Shown: positions 15,381 through 26,131 of the stretch, one piece after another
Layout: each line of letters opens with the position of its first letter
Numbering within the stretch: position 1 is the first letter of the stretch
Origin: CAYYJS01 sp964472315
GTDB taxonomy: Bacteria; Verrucomicrobiota; Kiritimatiellia; UBA8416
DNA: 32,043 nt
Direction of reading: 5' to 3'
Assembly: GCA_964472315.1 (NCBI GenBank)
Contig: CAYYJS010000037.1
Span: 1 to 32,043, forward strand
Position numbers and translations under genes: made by a program
The notes under the pieces: model-generated
The model's database searches: none
Told to the model about the DNA's origin: nothing
What the model saw: only the letters and a program-made list of their open reading frames with translations

Positions 15381-17090
15381 TTACGTGTACTTGACCACTT
15401 CATCGACGGTCGTGTTACCGTCGAGGACATTGCGCAGGCCGTCCGCCCGCATCGGCCGCATCCCCATCTCGATCGCCTTCTCGCGGATCACGAGCGTCGG
15501 CTTGCGCTCGTTGATGAGGTGTTTGATGGGGTTGGTGATGGACATGTACTCGTAGATGCCGCGCCGCCCGCGATAGCCGGTGTCGTTGCAGAACGAGCAG
15601 CCCGCGCCGTAATAGAACGAACGGTCGCCGACATCTCCGCGCGTCAGGCCGAGCGTCGCGAGGATTTCGTCATCCGGCGTATACGCGGTCTTGCAGTTCT
15701 CGCAGATGCGCCGCACGAGGCGCTGCCCGATCACGGCTTCCAGCGTCGAGGAGATCAGAAACGGCTCGACGCCCATGTCGATCAGTCGCGTCACGGCCCC
15801 GGCGGCGTCGTTCGTGTGCAGCGTGCTGAACACGAGATGCCCGGTCAACGACGCCTGCACCGCGATCCGGGCGGTTTCGATATCGCGGATTTCGCCGATC
15901 ATCATGACGTCGGGATCCTGGCGCAGGAACGCGCGCAGGATCGTCGCGAACGTATTGCCGACGTGCTCGCTGACGGGAACCTGCATGATGCCGTCGATGT
16001 CGTATTCAACCGGTTCCTCGGCCGTGAGCAGCTTCCGTTCGATCGTGTTGATGCGGCGCAAGCCGGAATACAGGGTGGTGGTCTTGCCCGATCCCGTCGG
16101 TCCGGTGACGATGATGATGCCGTTGGGCTTGAGGATGTCGTGCAGGAAGGCGTTTCGGACGTCTTCCGGCATGCCCAGGCTCTCGATTTCGAGCGAAACC
16201 GTGCTCTGGTCAAGCACCCGCAGCACCACGCTCTCGCCAAACTGCGTCGGGAGCGTGGAGACGCGCAGATCGATCGGATGCCCGCCGATGACCAACTGGA
16301 TACGGCCATCCTGCGGCAGCCGGCGCTCGGCGATGTTCAGCCCGGACATGACCTTGATGCGGGAGATGATCGGCAGCGCCAGGCGCTTGGGCGGCGGCGC
16401 CATCTCGTACAGGGCGCCGTCCACACGGTAGCGGATGCGGAACTCCTTCTCGAACGGCTCGAAATGGATGTCGGATGCGCGCGCGTTCACCGCCTGGTAG
16501 AGCACCAGGTTGACGAACCGGATGACCGGCGTCGAACCGGCGGCCTCTTCGATGCCATGTTCGTCGGTCGCATCGCTCAGCCCGAGCTCGTCGCCGACGC
16601 TCTCGAAGTCCGATTCGAGGGCGGACAGCATCTCCGAAACGGCCGCGCTGTCGTCTCCGTAGAACTGGTTGATGTACGACCGGACATCCTCCTCCCGCGC
16701 GAAGACGAACGCAACATCGCACGTCAGCACGAACATCAGCTCGTCCATGACCTGCGGATCGATAATGTCGGATATGGCCAATTCCACCGAATTCGGGGTC
16801 ATAGTCACCGGCACGACGCTGTACATGCGCGCCACGCTGGCGGGCACGCGGTGGATCGTATCCGGCGGAATGTCGGTCGCGGGCAGGTTGATCACATGCG
16901 TGCTCATGTAATCGGCCATCACCTGCAGGAGCTGGTCCTCGCTGACGATGCCCTGATCGATCACGATGTTGCGCACCGGCTTCCCGGACTCGGCGAATTC
17001 GTTGAGAATGTCCTGGGACTGCTCCGTCGTCATATAGCCCTGCTCGACGAGCAGGTCGAGAATCGGGCCGCTGTAACGTCCGCCGCTCAT
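15381..17090 (-). CDS. PilB/GspE-type assembly ATPase (second copy in transcript order)
   Basis: 569 residues. The N-terminal MshEN/GspE_N domain (about 1-150) may bind cyclic-di-GMP in relatives. The C-terminal secretion ATPase domain has Walker A GPTGSGKTTTLY (Lys336), Asp box DPDVMMIGEIRDIETA, His box TGHLVFSTLHTNDA and a four-Cys zinc motif (CENC...CSFC). It powers pilus extension or type II secretion. It overlaps pilT by ATGA. Its paralogue lies on the other side of pilT; the two differ mostly in the N-terminal half. Confidence 0.93.
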   Translation of the reverse strand: MSGGRYSGPILDLLVEQGYMTTEQSQDILNEFAESGKPVRNIVIDQGIVSEDQLLQVMADYMSTHVINLPATDIPPDTIHRVPASVARMYSVVPVTMTPNSVELAISDIIDPQVMDELMFVLTCDVAFVFAREEDVRSYINQFYGDDSAAVSEMLSALESDFESVGDELGLSDATDEHGIEEAAGSTPVIRFVNLVLYQAVNARASDIHFEPFEKEFRIRYRVDGALYEMAPPPKRLALPIISRIKVMSGLNIAERRLPQDGRIQLVIGGHPIDLRVSTLPTQFGESVVLRVLDQSTVSLEIESLGMPEDVRNAFLHDILKPNGIIIVTGPTGSGKTTTLYSGLRRINTIERKLLTAEEPVEYDIDGIMQVPVSEHVGNTFATILRAFLRQDPDVMMIGEIRDIETARIAVQASLTGHLVFSTLHTNDAAGAVTRLIDMGVEPFLISSTLEAVIGQRLVRRICENCKTAYTPDDEILATLGLTRGDVGDRSFYYGAGCSFCNDTGYRGRRGIYEYMSITNPIKHLINERKPTLVIREKAIEMGMRPMRADGLRNVLDGNTTVDEVVKYT

Positions 17091-18174
17091 TTGCGGTCTC
17101 CGCCCTGCAGCTTCTGCACGATCGATTCGGGATCCTGCGCCTTCGTGATCAGATCCTCGTACCGGATCTGCCCCGCCTGGTACAGCGACATCAGGTAGGC
17201 GTCCAACGTCATCATCCCGTACTTGGCCCCGGTCTGAATATCGGACGTGATGCGATAGGTCTTGTTGTCGCGGATCAGCGATCGGATGGACGATGTCGAG
17301 ATCATGATCTCGAACGCCGCCACGCGTCCCGGCCGGTCGGCCCGCACCAACAACAACTGGGAGATCACGGCGACCAAACCGACGGAAAGCTGTGTCCGCA
17401 CCTGTTCCTGCTGATCCGTGGGAAACGCGTCGACGATACGGTCGACCGTGGGGGCCGCGCCGGTGGTGTGAAGCGTGGCGAACACGAGATGCCCCGTTTC
17501 AGCCGCGGTAATGGCCGCCTCCATCGTTTCCAGGTCACGCATTTCGCCCACCAGAATGACGTCCGGGTCCTGCCGCAACGCGCGCTTGAGCGCTTCCTTG
17601 AACGAGGGCACATCCACCCCCACCTCGCGCTGCGTGACGATCGACGTCTTGTGCTTGTGGTAGTACTCGATCGGGTCCTCGATCGTGATGATGTGGCAGT
17701 CCCGCTGCTCGTTGATCACGTTGATCATACTCGCCAGCGTGGTGGATTTGCCCGATCCGGTCGGGCCCGTGACGAGGATCAGCCCGCGCGGTTTGAACAG
17801 CATGTCCTTGATCTGGCCCGGCAGGCCGATATCCTCCAGCGACAGCAGCTTGGTCGGAATCTGACGCAGCACGAGGCCCATGTGCCCCTTCGTCCTGAAC
17901 ACGCTGACGCGGAAACGCGCCGCATCGCCGAAACCGAACCCGAAATCCGTACCGCCCTGCTCGCGCACCTTCTGCTGATGATCGGTGGACGTGATGCTCT
18001 TCATCAGGCGATCGGTATCTTCGGGCGTCAACACGGCCGTATCCAGCGGCTGGAGCGCCCCGTGGATGCGCATCATCGGCGGCAACCCCACCGACAGGTG
18101 CAGGTCGGAGGCGCCTTCGTCCACCGTCAACTGCAACAGTTCGTTCATCTCCACTTCATGGGTTCCGATAGCCA

Positions 18175-18175
<1 letters not shown>
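17087..18175 (-). CDS. pilT: Twitching motility retraction ATPase PilT
   Basis: 362 residues, the usual size. Walker A GPTGSGKSTT (Lys143), Asp box IITIEDPIEYYHKHK, Walker B DPDVILVGEMRDLET, His box HLVFATLHTTGA, and an AIRNLIRE-like C-terminal helix here reading SSIRSLIRDNKTYRI. These features distinguish PilT from PilB/GspE. It depolymerises type IV pili for retraction. The start shares one base with the stop of the upstream ATPase (TGATG), and its stop overlaps the next ATPase start. Confidence 0.94.
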
Positions 18176-19905
<1,730 letters not shown>

Positions 19906-19930
19906 GCCCGCGCTCGGCGAACACGACTTC

Positions 19931-21352
19931 TCAGCCCAGTTTACGCTGGAGGATCTCGTTGACGAGCGACGGATTCGCCTTGCCGCGGCTCAACCGCATC
20001 ACTTGCCCGATCAGAAACTTGGCCGCGGCCGCTTTTCCGGCCCGGAAGTCGTCGACCGATTTCGGGTTCTCGGCCATCGCTTGATCGACCAGTGCCTCAA
20101 TGGCACCAGTATCGCTCACCTGCGTCAATCCTTTTTCTCTGACGATGGTCGCGGCGTCGCCGCCGCGCTCGACCAGCACCGCGAACACGTCCTTCGCCGT
20201 CGGCGCGTTGATCGCCTTGCTCTCGACCATCGCAATCAGGCCCGCCAGCGCGGCCGGCGTCAGCGCCAGCGCGCCGATGTCGGTCTCGCGCTCGGCCAGC
20301 ACCCGCATGACTTCGGTCATGATCCAGTTGGAGGCCGTCTTGGCCACCGCCCCGTCACGCACCGTCGCCTCGAAGAAATCGGCGATATCCCGCGCCGCGG
20401 CCAACACACCGGCATCGTACTCCGGCAGTCCGTAATCGTCGACGAAGCGCCGCCGTTTGTCGCGCGGCAACTCGGGCAAACCCGTCCGCCAGGCATCGAC
20501 GGTGACCGGATCCAGCACCACGGGCATCAGGTCGGGTTCCGGGAAATAACGGTAGTCGTGGGCATCTTCCTTGCTGCGCATGCCATGGGTCCGGCCGGCA
20601 TCCGGGTCCCACCGGCGTGTCTCCTGAACCACGCGCCCGCCCGCCGTCACCACCTCGATCTGACGCCGGATCTCGTAGCGCAACGCGTTGAAAACGCCTT
20701 TGAACGTGTTCAGGTTCTTTAACTCGGTCTTGGTCCCCAGTGCCACCTGACCCTCGGGACGCACGCTGCAGTTCACGTCGCAGCGCATGTTGCCCTCTTC
20801 GAGATTGCAGTCGCTGACGCCCGCGTACCGCAGGATCTGGCGCAACGCCAGCAGGAAGGCATGGGCCTCCTCGGGCGACGTCATCGCGGGCTCGGTGACA
20901 ATCTCCATGAGCGGATGTCCCGCCCGATTGAAGTCGACGCCGCTGGCGCCGGCAAAATGCATGTTTTTGCCCACATCCTCCTCGAGATGGATGCGCGTGA
21001 GGCCGATCGACCGGGCCTGCCCGCCGACCTCGATCGCGACCTGCCCGCCCAGGCAAAGCGGCTTGTCATACTGCGAGATCTGGTAGTTCTTCGGCATGTC
21101 CGGGTAGAAGTAACTCTTGCGGTCGAACTTGCTGTAGCGGCTGATCTCGCAGCCCAGCATCAGTCCCGACAGCACGGTCAACCGGACCGCCTCGCCGTTC
21201 ATCGCGGGCATCGCGCCCGGATACCCGAGGCACACGGGACACACCCGCGTATTCGGCGCGCCGCCGGATCCCGTGGGACACGCGCAGAACATTTTGCTCC
21301 GCGTCCGGAGCTGAACGTGCACCTCAAGGCCTATGGTTGTCAGATACTTCAT
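19931..21352 (-). CDS. gatB: Asp-tRNA(Asn)/Glu-tRNA(Gln) amidotransferase subunit B
   Basis: 473 residues from ATG 21352 (MKYLTTIGLEVHVQL). The longer open frame upstream runs into gatA and is not used. The N-terminal kinase/cradle domain shows GLEVHVQLRTRSKMFCACP and VCPVCLGYPGAMP, whose four Cys form the zinc site, plus HLEEDVGKN. The C-terminal YqeY-like tail domain is complete. It activates the tRNA-bound Glu or Asp and uses ammonia delivered from GatA. It lies 10 bp after gatA. Confidence 0.97.
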   Translation of the reverse strand: MKYLTTIGLEVHVQLRTRSKMFCACPTGSGGAPNTRVCPVCLGYPGAMPAMNGEAVRLTVLSGLMLGCEISRYSKFDRKSYFYPDMPKNYQISQYDKPLCLGGQVAIEVGGQARSIGLTRIHLEEDVGKNMHFAGASGVDFNRAGHPLMEIVTEPAMTSPEEAHAFLLALRQILRYAGVSDCNLEEGNMRCDVNCSVRPEGQVALGTKTELKNLNTFKGVFNALRYEIRRQIEVVTAGGRVVQETRRWDPDAGRTHGMRSKEDAHDYRYFPEPDLMPVVLDPVTVDAWRTGLPELPRDKRRRFVDDYGLPEYDAGVLAAARDIADFFEATVRDGAVAKTASNWIMTEVMRVLAERETDIGALALTPAALAGLIAMVESKAINAPTAKDVFAVLVERGGDAATIVREKGLTQVSDTGAIEALVDQAMAENPKSVDDFRAGKAAAAKFLIGQVMRLSRGKANPSLVNEILQRKLG

Positions 21353-21362
21353 TTCCGGCTCG

Positions 21363-22820
21363 TCATCCGCGTTCGCCGCCCGCGCGCACCGCGGTCTCGA
21401 AGGCATGCCCCACACGCAACACCGCCGGTTCGCCGAAGGCCGGCCCGAGAATCTGCAGCCCGATCGGCAACGCGCCCGACGGCACCGCGCAGGGAACGGA
21501 CATCGCGCAGATGCCCGCCAGGTTGGTGGTCGCCGTAAAAATGTCGCTGAGATACATCTTGAGCGGGTCGCCGGTATTCTCGCCGAGGGCGAAGGCCGGC
21601 GTGGGCGTGACGGGGGTCAGCAGCGCGTCGCAACGCTCGAACGCCTGTTCGAAGTCGCGGCGGATCAGCGTCCGCGCCTTCTGCGCCTTGAGATAGTACG
21701 CGTCATAGTAGCCGCTGCTGAGCACATAGGTGCCCAGGATGATCCGGCGCTTCACCTCGTCGCCGAATCCGCGCGCCCGCGTCTTGCCGTACATATCGAT
21801 CGGGTCTTCGCCGTCCTTCGCCCGGAACCCGTATCGCACGCCGTCGAAACGCGCCAGATTGGCCGACGCTTCGGCCGTGGCAATGATGTAGTAGACGGCG
21901 ATCGCGTAAGGCGTGTGGGGCAGCGAGACGTCGACGATCTCCGCGCCCAGTCCGCGACAGGTTTCGACCGCCGCCCGCACGGCGCGCTCGACCCGCGGAT
22001 CCATGCCGTCGACGAAATACTCGCGCGGCAGCCCCAGCGTCATCCCCCGCAAGTCGGCGCCCAGCGCGGCCTCGTAGTCGGGCACCGGAACATCGACCGA
22101 CGTCGAATCCATGGGATCATGCCCGGCCATCGCCCGCAGCAGCACCGCCGCGTCGCGCACGGTACGGGTCATCGGCCCGATCTGATCCAGCGACGAGGCG
22201 AATGCCGTCAGCCCATACCGCGACACCCGCCCGTAGGTCGGCTTGAGCCCGACGCAGCCGCAGAACGCGGCCGGCTGCCGGATCGAGCCGCCCGTATCGG
22301 TGCCCAGCGCAGCCACCGCTTCGCCGGCGGCGACGGCCGCGGCCGACCCGCCGCTCGACCCGCCCGGCACCCGCGTCAGGTCATGGGGATTGCGCGTCAC
22401 CTGGTAGGCGGAGTTCTCGGTGGAGGACCCCATCGCGAATTCGTCCATGTTCGTCCGTCCGACAAACACGGCGCCCGCCGCGCGCAGCCGCGCGATCGCC
22501 GTCGCGTCATACGGCGCGCGGTATCCCGCCAGAATGCGGGATGCACACGTGCAGGGCCATCCCGCCACGTTCAGCAAATCCTTAACCGCGATCGGCACCC
22601 CGAGCAGCGCGCCCCGCTCGCCGGCCGCCCGCCGCGCGTCGGCGGCGGCCGCCTGCGCCAGAGCCGAGGCGGCATCGACCTCCAGGTAGGCGCCGACCGC
22701 GTCGTCCACCGCCGCGATGCGCGCGACCAGCGCCCGCGTCAGGTCCACGGACGAACAGACGCCGCCGCGGATCCGTGTGGCGGCTTCGGAAACGGTCAGT
22801 GTGGTAAAGTCGAACGTCAT
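21363..22820 (-). CDS. gatA: Asp-tRNA(Asn)/Glu-tRNA(Gln) amidotransferase subunit A
   Basis: 485 residues of amidase-signature enzyme that releases ammonia from glutamine for transamidation. The Ser-cis-Ser-Lys triad is complete: Lys80 (VPIAVKDLL), Ser155 (GGSSGGSAA) and Ser179 (GTDTGGSIRQPAAFCG). The spacing agrees with known GatA. Its ATG overlaps the gatC stop (ATGA). Confidence 0.97.
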   Translation of the reverse strand: MTFDFTTLTVSEAATRIRGGVCSSVDLTRALVARIAAVDDAVGAYLEVDAASALAQAAAADARRAAGERGALLGVPIAVKDLLNVAGWPCTCASRILAGYRAPYDATAIARLRAAGAVFVGRTNMDEFAMGSSTENSAYQVTRNPHDLTRVPGGSSGGSAAAVAAGEAVAALGTDTGGSIRQPAAFCGCVGLKPTYGRVSRYGLTAFASSLDQIGPMTRTVRDAAVLLRAMAGHDPMDSTSVDVPVPDYEAALGADLRGMTLGLPREYFVDGMDPRVERAVRAAVETCRGLGAEIVDVSLPHTPYAIAVYYIIATAEASANLARFDGVRYGFRAKDGEDPIDMYGKTRARGFGDEVKRRIILGTYVLSSGYYDAYYLKAQKARTLIRRDFEQAFERCDALLTPVTPTPAFALGENTGDPLKMYLSDIFTATTNLAGICAMSVPCAVPSGALPIGLQILGPAFGEPAVLRVGHAFETAVRAGGERG

Positions 22821-23128
22821 TCCACGATCTTGGGTACGAGAAATTGGCCGGAGATTTCGGCCGGCGCATTGGCCAGCACGACCTCATGCGGCAGTCCGGG
22901 ACGCGCCACATCGGCACGAAACACATTGGCGATCGCCACGGCATGCGAGGTGGGTTCGACTCCCGAGACGTCCAGGGCATCGATCTGCTTCACGTAACCG
23001 ACGATCTGTTCGAGCTGCGCTTGAAACCGGCGGGCTTCGTCAGGCGCCAAATGCATCCGTGCCAACCGTGCCACGTACGCCACATCGATATGCCCGGTCG
23101 AGGCTGTTTTCAGCGAGCTGCCTTCCAT
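22817..23128 (-). CDS. gatC: Asp-tRNA(Asn)/Glu-tRNA(Gln) amidotransferase subunit C
   Basis: 103 residues from ATG 23128, with GGAAGGA a few bases upstream. The family features VAYVARLARMHLAPDEA near the start and the linking belt (ISGQFLVPKIVE) at the end are clear. It clamps GatA and GatB together. It is the first gene of the minus-strand operon and is coupled to gatA. Confidence 0.94.
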   Translation of the reverse strand: MEGSSLKTASTGHIDVAYVARLARMHLAPDEARRFQAQLEQIVGYVKQIDALDVSGVEPTSHAVAIANVFRADVARPGLPHEVVLANAPAEISGQFLVPKIVE

Positions 23129-23155
23129 CACGGTTCCTTCCGAAAGTGTTTTTGA

Positions 23156-23183
23156 ACGATACAGGAAAGACACCGGGAAACAA
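23156..23183 (-). promoter_or_regulatory. Possible promoter of the gatCAB-pil-msbA-queA operon
   Basis: On the minus strand, TTGTTT (23183-23178) and TATCGT (23161-23156) are 16 bases apart, about 28 bp before the gatC start. It lies in the 151-bp divergent region between gatC and lpoB. Based on consensus only. Confidence 0.4.
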
Positions 23184-23190
23184 GAAAAGT

Positions 23191-23221
23191 TTGGCATGCG
23201 CCGGGCGAAGTGACGTATGAT
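23191..23221 (+). promoter_or_regulatory. Possible promoter of the LpoB-COG3014 pair
   Basis: TTGGCA (23191-23196) and TATGAT (23216-23221) lie on the plus strand with a long 19-base spacer, about 59 bp before the LpoB-like start. The -10 is good, but the spacing is poor. Confidence 0.3.
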
Positions 23222-23279
23222 GACGGCGGAATGAGACTGCGGATGCATCCGCGACAAACGCGCCAAAGGAGGGAGAACC

Positions 23280-23894
23280 ATGACCATTGTACGGTACCGA
23301 CTGTTGCTGACCATCGCCATCGTCCCGGTGCTCGCGGGATGCGCCGCTTTCCGGCAATCCGTCTCCGAGAAAGACCCCGCCGAAGCGTCGATCCTGACCG
23401 CCAGCTTCGACCAGCACGACCTTCTCAACATGGCCGAGCAGGTCACATCCGACATCCTCGGACATCCCTTCCCGCCGGAAGACGTGAAGGCCCCCATCCT
23501 CGTGATGATGGGCATCCAGAACCGGACGAAGTCCCATCACGATATGGAAGCGCTGTCCGATACGGTCGTCACCAAACTGCTCGACACCGGACGCATGCGG
23601 TTTGTGGACGCCGCCCAGCGCGACGCGGTCCTCAAGGAACAGGGCTTTCAACTCGCCAATTGCACCGACGAGACGAAGGTCCGGATCGGACGTCAACTCG
23701 GCGCCCGGTACATGCTCTCCGGCGCGTTTTCCGAGATCGGTTCCCAGTCCGGACGCCAGGTGCGCGTGTCGAAGAAACAGGACGTCTACTATCAGCTCAC
23801 CATCACGCTGACCGATATCGAGTCGGGCCTGGTGGTGCTGCGCAAACAGCGCGACCGTCTGCGGCGCGCCAGCAAGCCGTTGTTCGGCTGGTAA
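23280..23894 (+). CDS. LpoB-like outer-membrane lipoprotein (penicillin-binding protein activator)
   Basis: 204 residues with AGGAGGG just before the ATG. The lipobox VLAGC puts the lipidated Cys at 21. The remainder matches the LpoB family (PF13036): LNMAEQVTSDILGHP, ILVMMGIQNRTKSHHD, TKLLDTGRMRFVD, and a closing YYQLTITLTDIESGLVV. In enterobacteria LpoB stimulates PBP1b from the outer membrane. Which synthase is its partner here cannot be told. It is followed 11 bp later by the COG3014-like gene. Confidence 0.85.
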   Translation: MTIVRYRLLLTIAIVPVLAGCAAFRQSVSEKDPAEASILTASFDQHDLLNMAEQVTSDILGHPFPPEDVKAPILVMMGIQNRTKSHHDMEALSDTVVTKLLDTGRMRFVDAAQRDAVLKEQGFQLANCTDETKVRIGRQLGARYMLSGAFSEIGSQSGRQVRVSKKQDVYYQLTITLTDIESGLVVLRKQRDRLRRASKPLFGW

Positions 23895-23905
23895 GGCCGG
23901 CGGCC

Positions 23906-25075
23906 GTGAACGCTTTCCGTTGGCTCTCGCTCCTGGGGCTCTGCGCGACTCTGGGCTGTGCATCGACCGGCATCAACGCCGGTCGGGCGCGGTTCTACGA
24001 GGGTCGGTTCGAGGAGGCCGGGCGCACGCTCGACGCCACGCAGGCGCCGAAACGCGACCAGGTGCTGCTCCTGATGGAACGTGGCATGGCGCATCAGGCG
24101 GCGGGCGACTACGCCGGTTCCAGCGCCGCCTTCAACGAGGCCTCGGCCACCATCGAGGAACTCGACTACATCAGCATAAGCCGCAAGGCGTCGAGCATGG
24201 TCATCAACGACCGCGTCCTCGCCTTCCGCGGGGCGCCGTATGAACAGGCGCTGATGCATGCGTACTGCGCGCTGAACTACTTCGCCCTGGCTCTGTGGGA
24301 CGATGCCGCCGTGGAGGCGCGCATCCTCGTCGACCGGCTCGCCGATCTGAACGGCTATCCGGACGACCCCTTCAGCCGCTACGTGGCCGCGCTCGCCTTC
24401 GAGCTGGTCCGCAACCACGATAGCGCCGCACTGGAGTACGCCAAGGTCGACGACCTGGCGCACAGGCTGGCGGTGGACCCGGCCACCGGCGCGCTTCGAC
24501 CGACGGAGCCGGACGAGGCCACGAACGCCACCCCGCGCGCGGCCGTATCCGCCCAGCAGCCCCCCCATGTGCCCGGCGAGGCCGAACTCGTCTGCTTCGT
24601 CGGCTTCGGACGCATCCCGCCGGAGGACATCTACACGGCCGCGCGCGGCGCCCGGGGACGGGCCGCCTACGCGGAGATCGTGGTGGATGGACGGGTATTG
24701 GGCCGGTCTTACCTCTTGAGCCACACCGCCAGACTTCTGGCGGCCACGCAGTCCCGTCTGGCCGCCGTCAAGGCCGCCAAGACGGTCGGCCGCATCGTCG
24801 TCAAGGAATCCATCGCCCATTCGGTATCCGAGAACAACTCGGTCCTCGGCGGATTGCTGCGCCTGGCCCTCTATGCCGCGGAAATGCCGGATACGCGGCG
24901 ATGGGAAACCCTCCCCCTGACGCTCCATGTCGCACGCGTCCCCTGCCCCGCCGCCCTGACGAGCTACACGATCGTCTTTCGCGACGGCGCCGGCGGCGCC
25001 GTCGGGGAACGGACCGTCACGACCCCCCTCGCACGCCGCGACAACACGTTCGTTTCCTTCGTGCGGGAACTGTAG
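23906..25075 (+). CDS. COG3014-like TPR lipoprotein linked to LpoB
   Basis: 389 residues from GTG 23906 (MNAFRWLSLLGLCATLGC, lipobox Cys18). TPR-like helices occupy about 25-180 (FYEGRFEEAGRTLD, HAYCALNYFALALWDDAAVEAR). A beta-rich C-terminal half follows, beginning at AELVCFVGFGRIPPEDI. The pattern resembles COG3014 proteins, which are found beside LpoB in other bacteria. Family assignment is from memory of that pattern. Translation may depend on the LpoB gene, given the GTG and the short gap. Function is unknown. Confidence 0.7.
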   Translation: MNAFRWLSLLGLCATLGCASTGINAGRARFYEGRFEEAGRTLDATQAPKRDQVLLLMERGMAHQAAGDYAGSSAAFNEASATIEELDYISISRKASSMVINDRVLAFRGAPYEQALMHAYCALNYFALALWDDAAVEARILVDRLADLNGYPDDPFSRYVAALAFELVRNHDSAALEYAKVDDLAHRLAVDPATGALRPTEPDEATNATPRAAVSAQQPPHVPGEAELVCFVGFGRIPPEDIYTAARGARGRAAYAEIVVDGRVLGRSYLLSHTARLLAATQSRLAAVKAAKTVGRIVVKESIAHSVSENNSVLGGLLRLALYAAEMPDTRRWETLPLTLHVARVPCPAALTSYTIVFRDGAGGAVGERTVTTPLARRDNTFVSFVREL

Positions 25076-25137
25076 AGTTCGTCGGGCGACCCGCGCCACG
25101 CGCCCGGCGCAGGGCGTCGGCCTGACGGTCGCGCCTG

Positions 25138-25425
25138 TTACAAGGTCAGCCGACCCGCGACCCACCAGCCGACCATAAGCAGAAAGACCATCACCACGCG
25201 CCGGCGGTTGCGTGCGGCGCGGTCCTCGCGGCGGACGGACACCGCCGCCGGCAAATCGCGGCGGAGCAGACAGGTTGCCACTTCGTCACTGCGCGCCTTA
25301 CGCCCGCGCCGCCGCTCTTCTTCGCCATGCAACTCCGACGCGGAGCGATCGCGAACCCGCGTGAACGGGCGAACCTCGCGGTCGATCAGCCACATCCGCG
25401 ACCGATGCTGTCCTTCGCTCGCCAT
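25138..25425 (-). CDS. Small tail-anchored protein of unknown function
   Basis: 95 residues from ATG 25425 to TAA 25138. A highly charged, Arg-rich cytoplasmic part (residues 1-75) is followed by one C-terminal hydrophobic helix (VVMVFLLMVGWWVAGRLTL). It lies 7 bp after the coiled-coil gene in the same direction. No family is recognised. Operon position and the matching tail-anchor design of its neighbour are the main support. Confidence 0.6.
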   Translation of the reverse strand: MASEGQHRSRMWLIDREVRPFTRVRDRSASELHGEEERRRGRKARSDEVATCLLRRDLPAAVSVRREDRAARNRRRVVMVFLLMVGWWVAGRLTL

Positions 25426-25432
25426 GACCGGA

Positions 25433-26101
25433 TCACCACCCCATGCTGACCAGATAGCCGGCGAACAGCGCCAGCAGGAGCAGGATCAGCGGCAGACAAA
25501 ACGCAAAGCCCATCTTCACCCAGAACCAGAAACCACGCTCGGCCAGCGCACCCAGATGGCCCTTTTCGATCGTGGCGAGCCGGGCACGCCCGTCTCCCGT
25601 GCGCTGCCAGCTCTCCGCGTCGATCCTGGCCATCGCCCGGCCATATTCGATGCGGGCGCTCTCGACCAACGCCAGCGCTTTCGTGAGTTCCTCCTCGAAA
25701 TCGCCGTCCGCCCACTTCGCCTCGCGAATCGCGCGCAGTTCCCCGAGCATATCCTTGAAGCGCGCACGCGCCGCGGACAGCAACTCGACCATGCGATTGG
25801 CCTGCAGCTCGTCCTTCTCCATCAGAACCACCGCATGCGCAAGTTGATCGATGACCTCGCGCTTGCCGCTCTCATACGCTTCCTGCTTGCGATTCAACTC
25901 CGCCAGACGGCTCTTTTCGTGCTCCAGTTCCTCCTGGCGCATGCGCAACCGCTCGATCTCCTCGGCGGCATCCGCCACCTGCGTCGTCAACTGCTCGCGC
26001 TGCCGCGCCATGCGTCCGGCGGCATCCTCCCCGCCGGCGTCGCCGCCCCGTGCCCCGGCATTCGCCTTGACCAGATCGTCATCGAAAAAGTCCGTGCCCA
26101 T
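25433..26101 (-). CDS. Coiled-coil protein with C-terminal membrane anchor
   Basis: 222 residues; GGGAGG stands just before ATG 26101. After an acidic, Gly/Ala-rich start, residues of about 30-80 form a heptad-rich coiled coil (EEIERLRMRQEELEHEK, SRLAELNRKQEAYE). Further helices follow, then one hydrophobic tail helix (CLPLILLLLALFAGYLVSM). The topology suggests a cytoplasmic coiled coil tethered to the inner membrane. No family is recognised. Its neighbour upstream is the LysM lipoprotein and downstream the small tail-anchored protein. Confidence 0.75.
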   Translation of the reverse strand: MGTDFFDDDLVKANAGARGGDAGGEDAAGRMARQREQLTTQVADAAEEIERLRMRQEELEHEKSRLAELNRKQEAYESGKREVIDQLAHAVVLMEKDELQANRMVELLSAARARFKDMLGELRAIREAKWADGDFEEELTKALALVESARIEYGRAMARIDAESWQRTGDGRARLATIEKGHLGALAERGFWFWVKMGFAFCLPLILLLLALFAGYLVSMGW

Positions 26102-26131
26102 TCTCGCCTCCCATCGCGCCCAGCCGCACCG

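Noticed and set aside
14769..17198. Plus-strand open frame of about 800 codons opposite msbA and pilB
   Set aside because: It is antisense to well-supported genes, rich in His, Arg and Asp, with no motifs.
21333..22997. Plus-strand open frame opposite gatA
   Set aside because: It is antisense to a complete gatA with an intact catalytic triad and has composition typical of a shadow frame.
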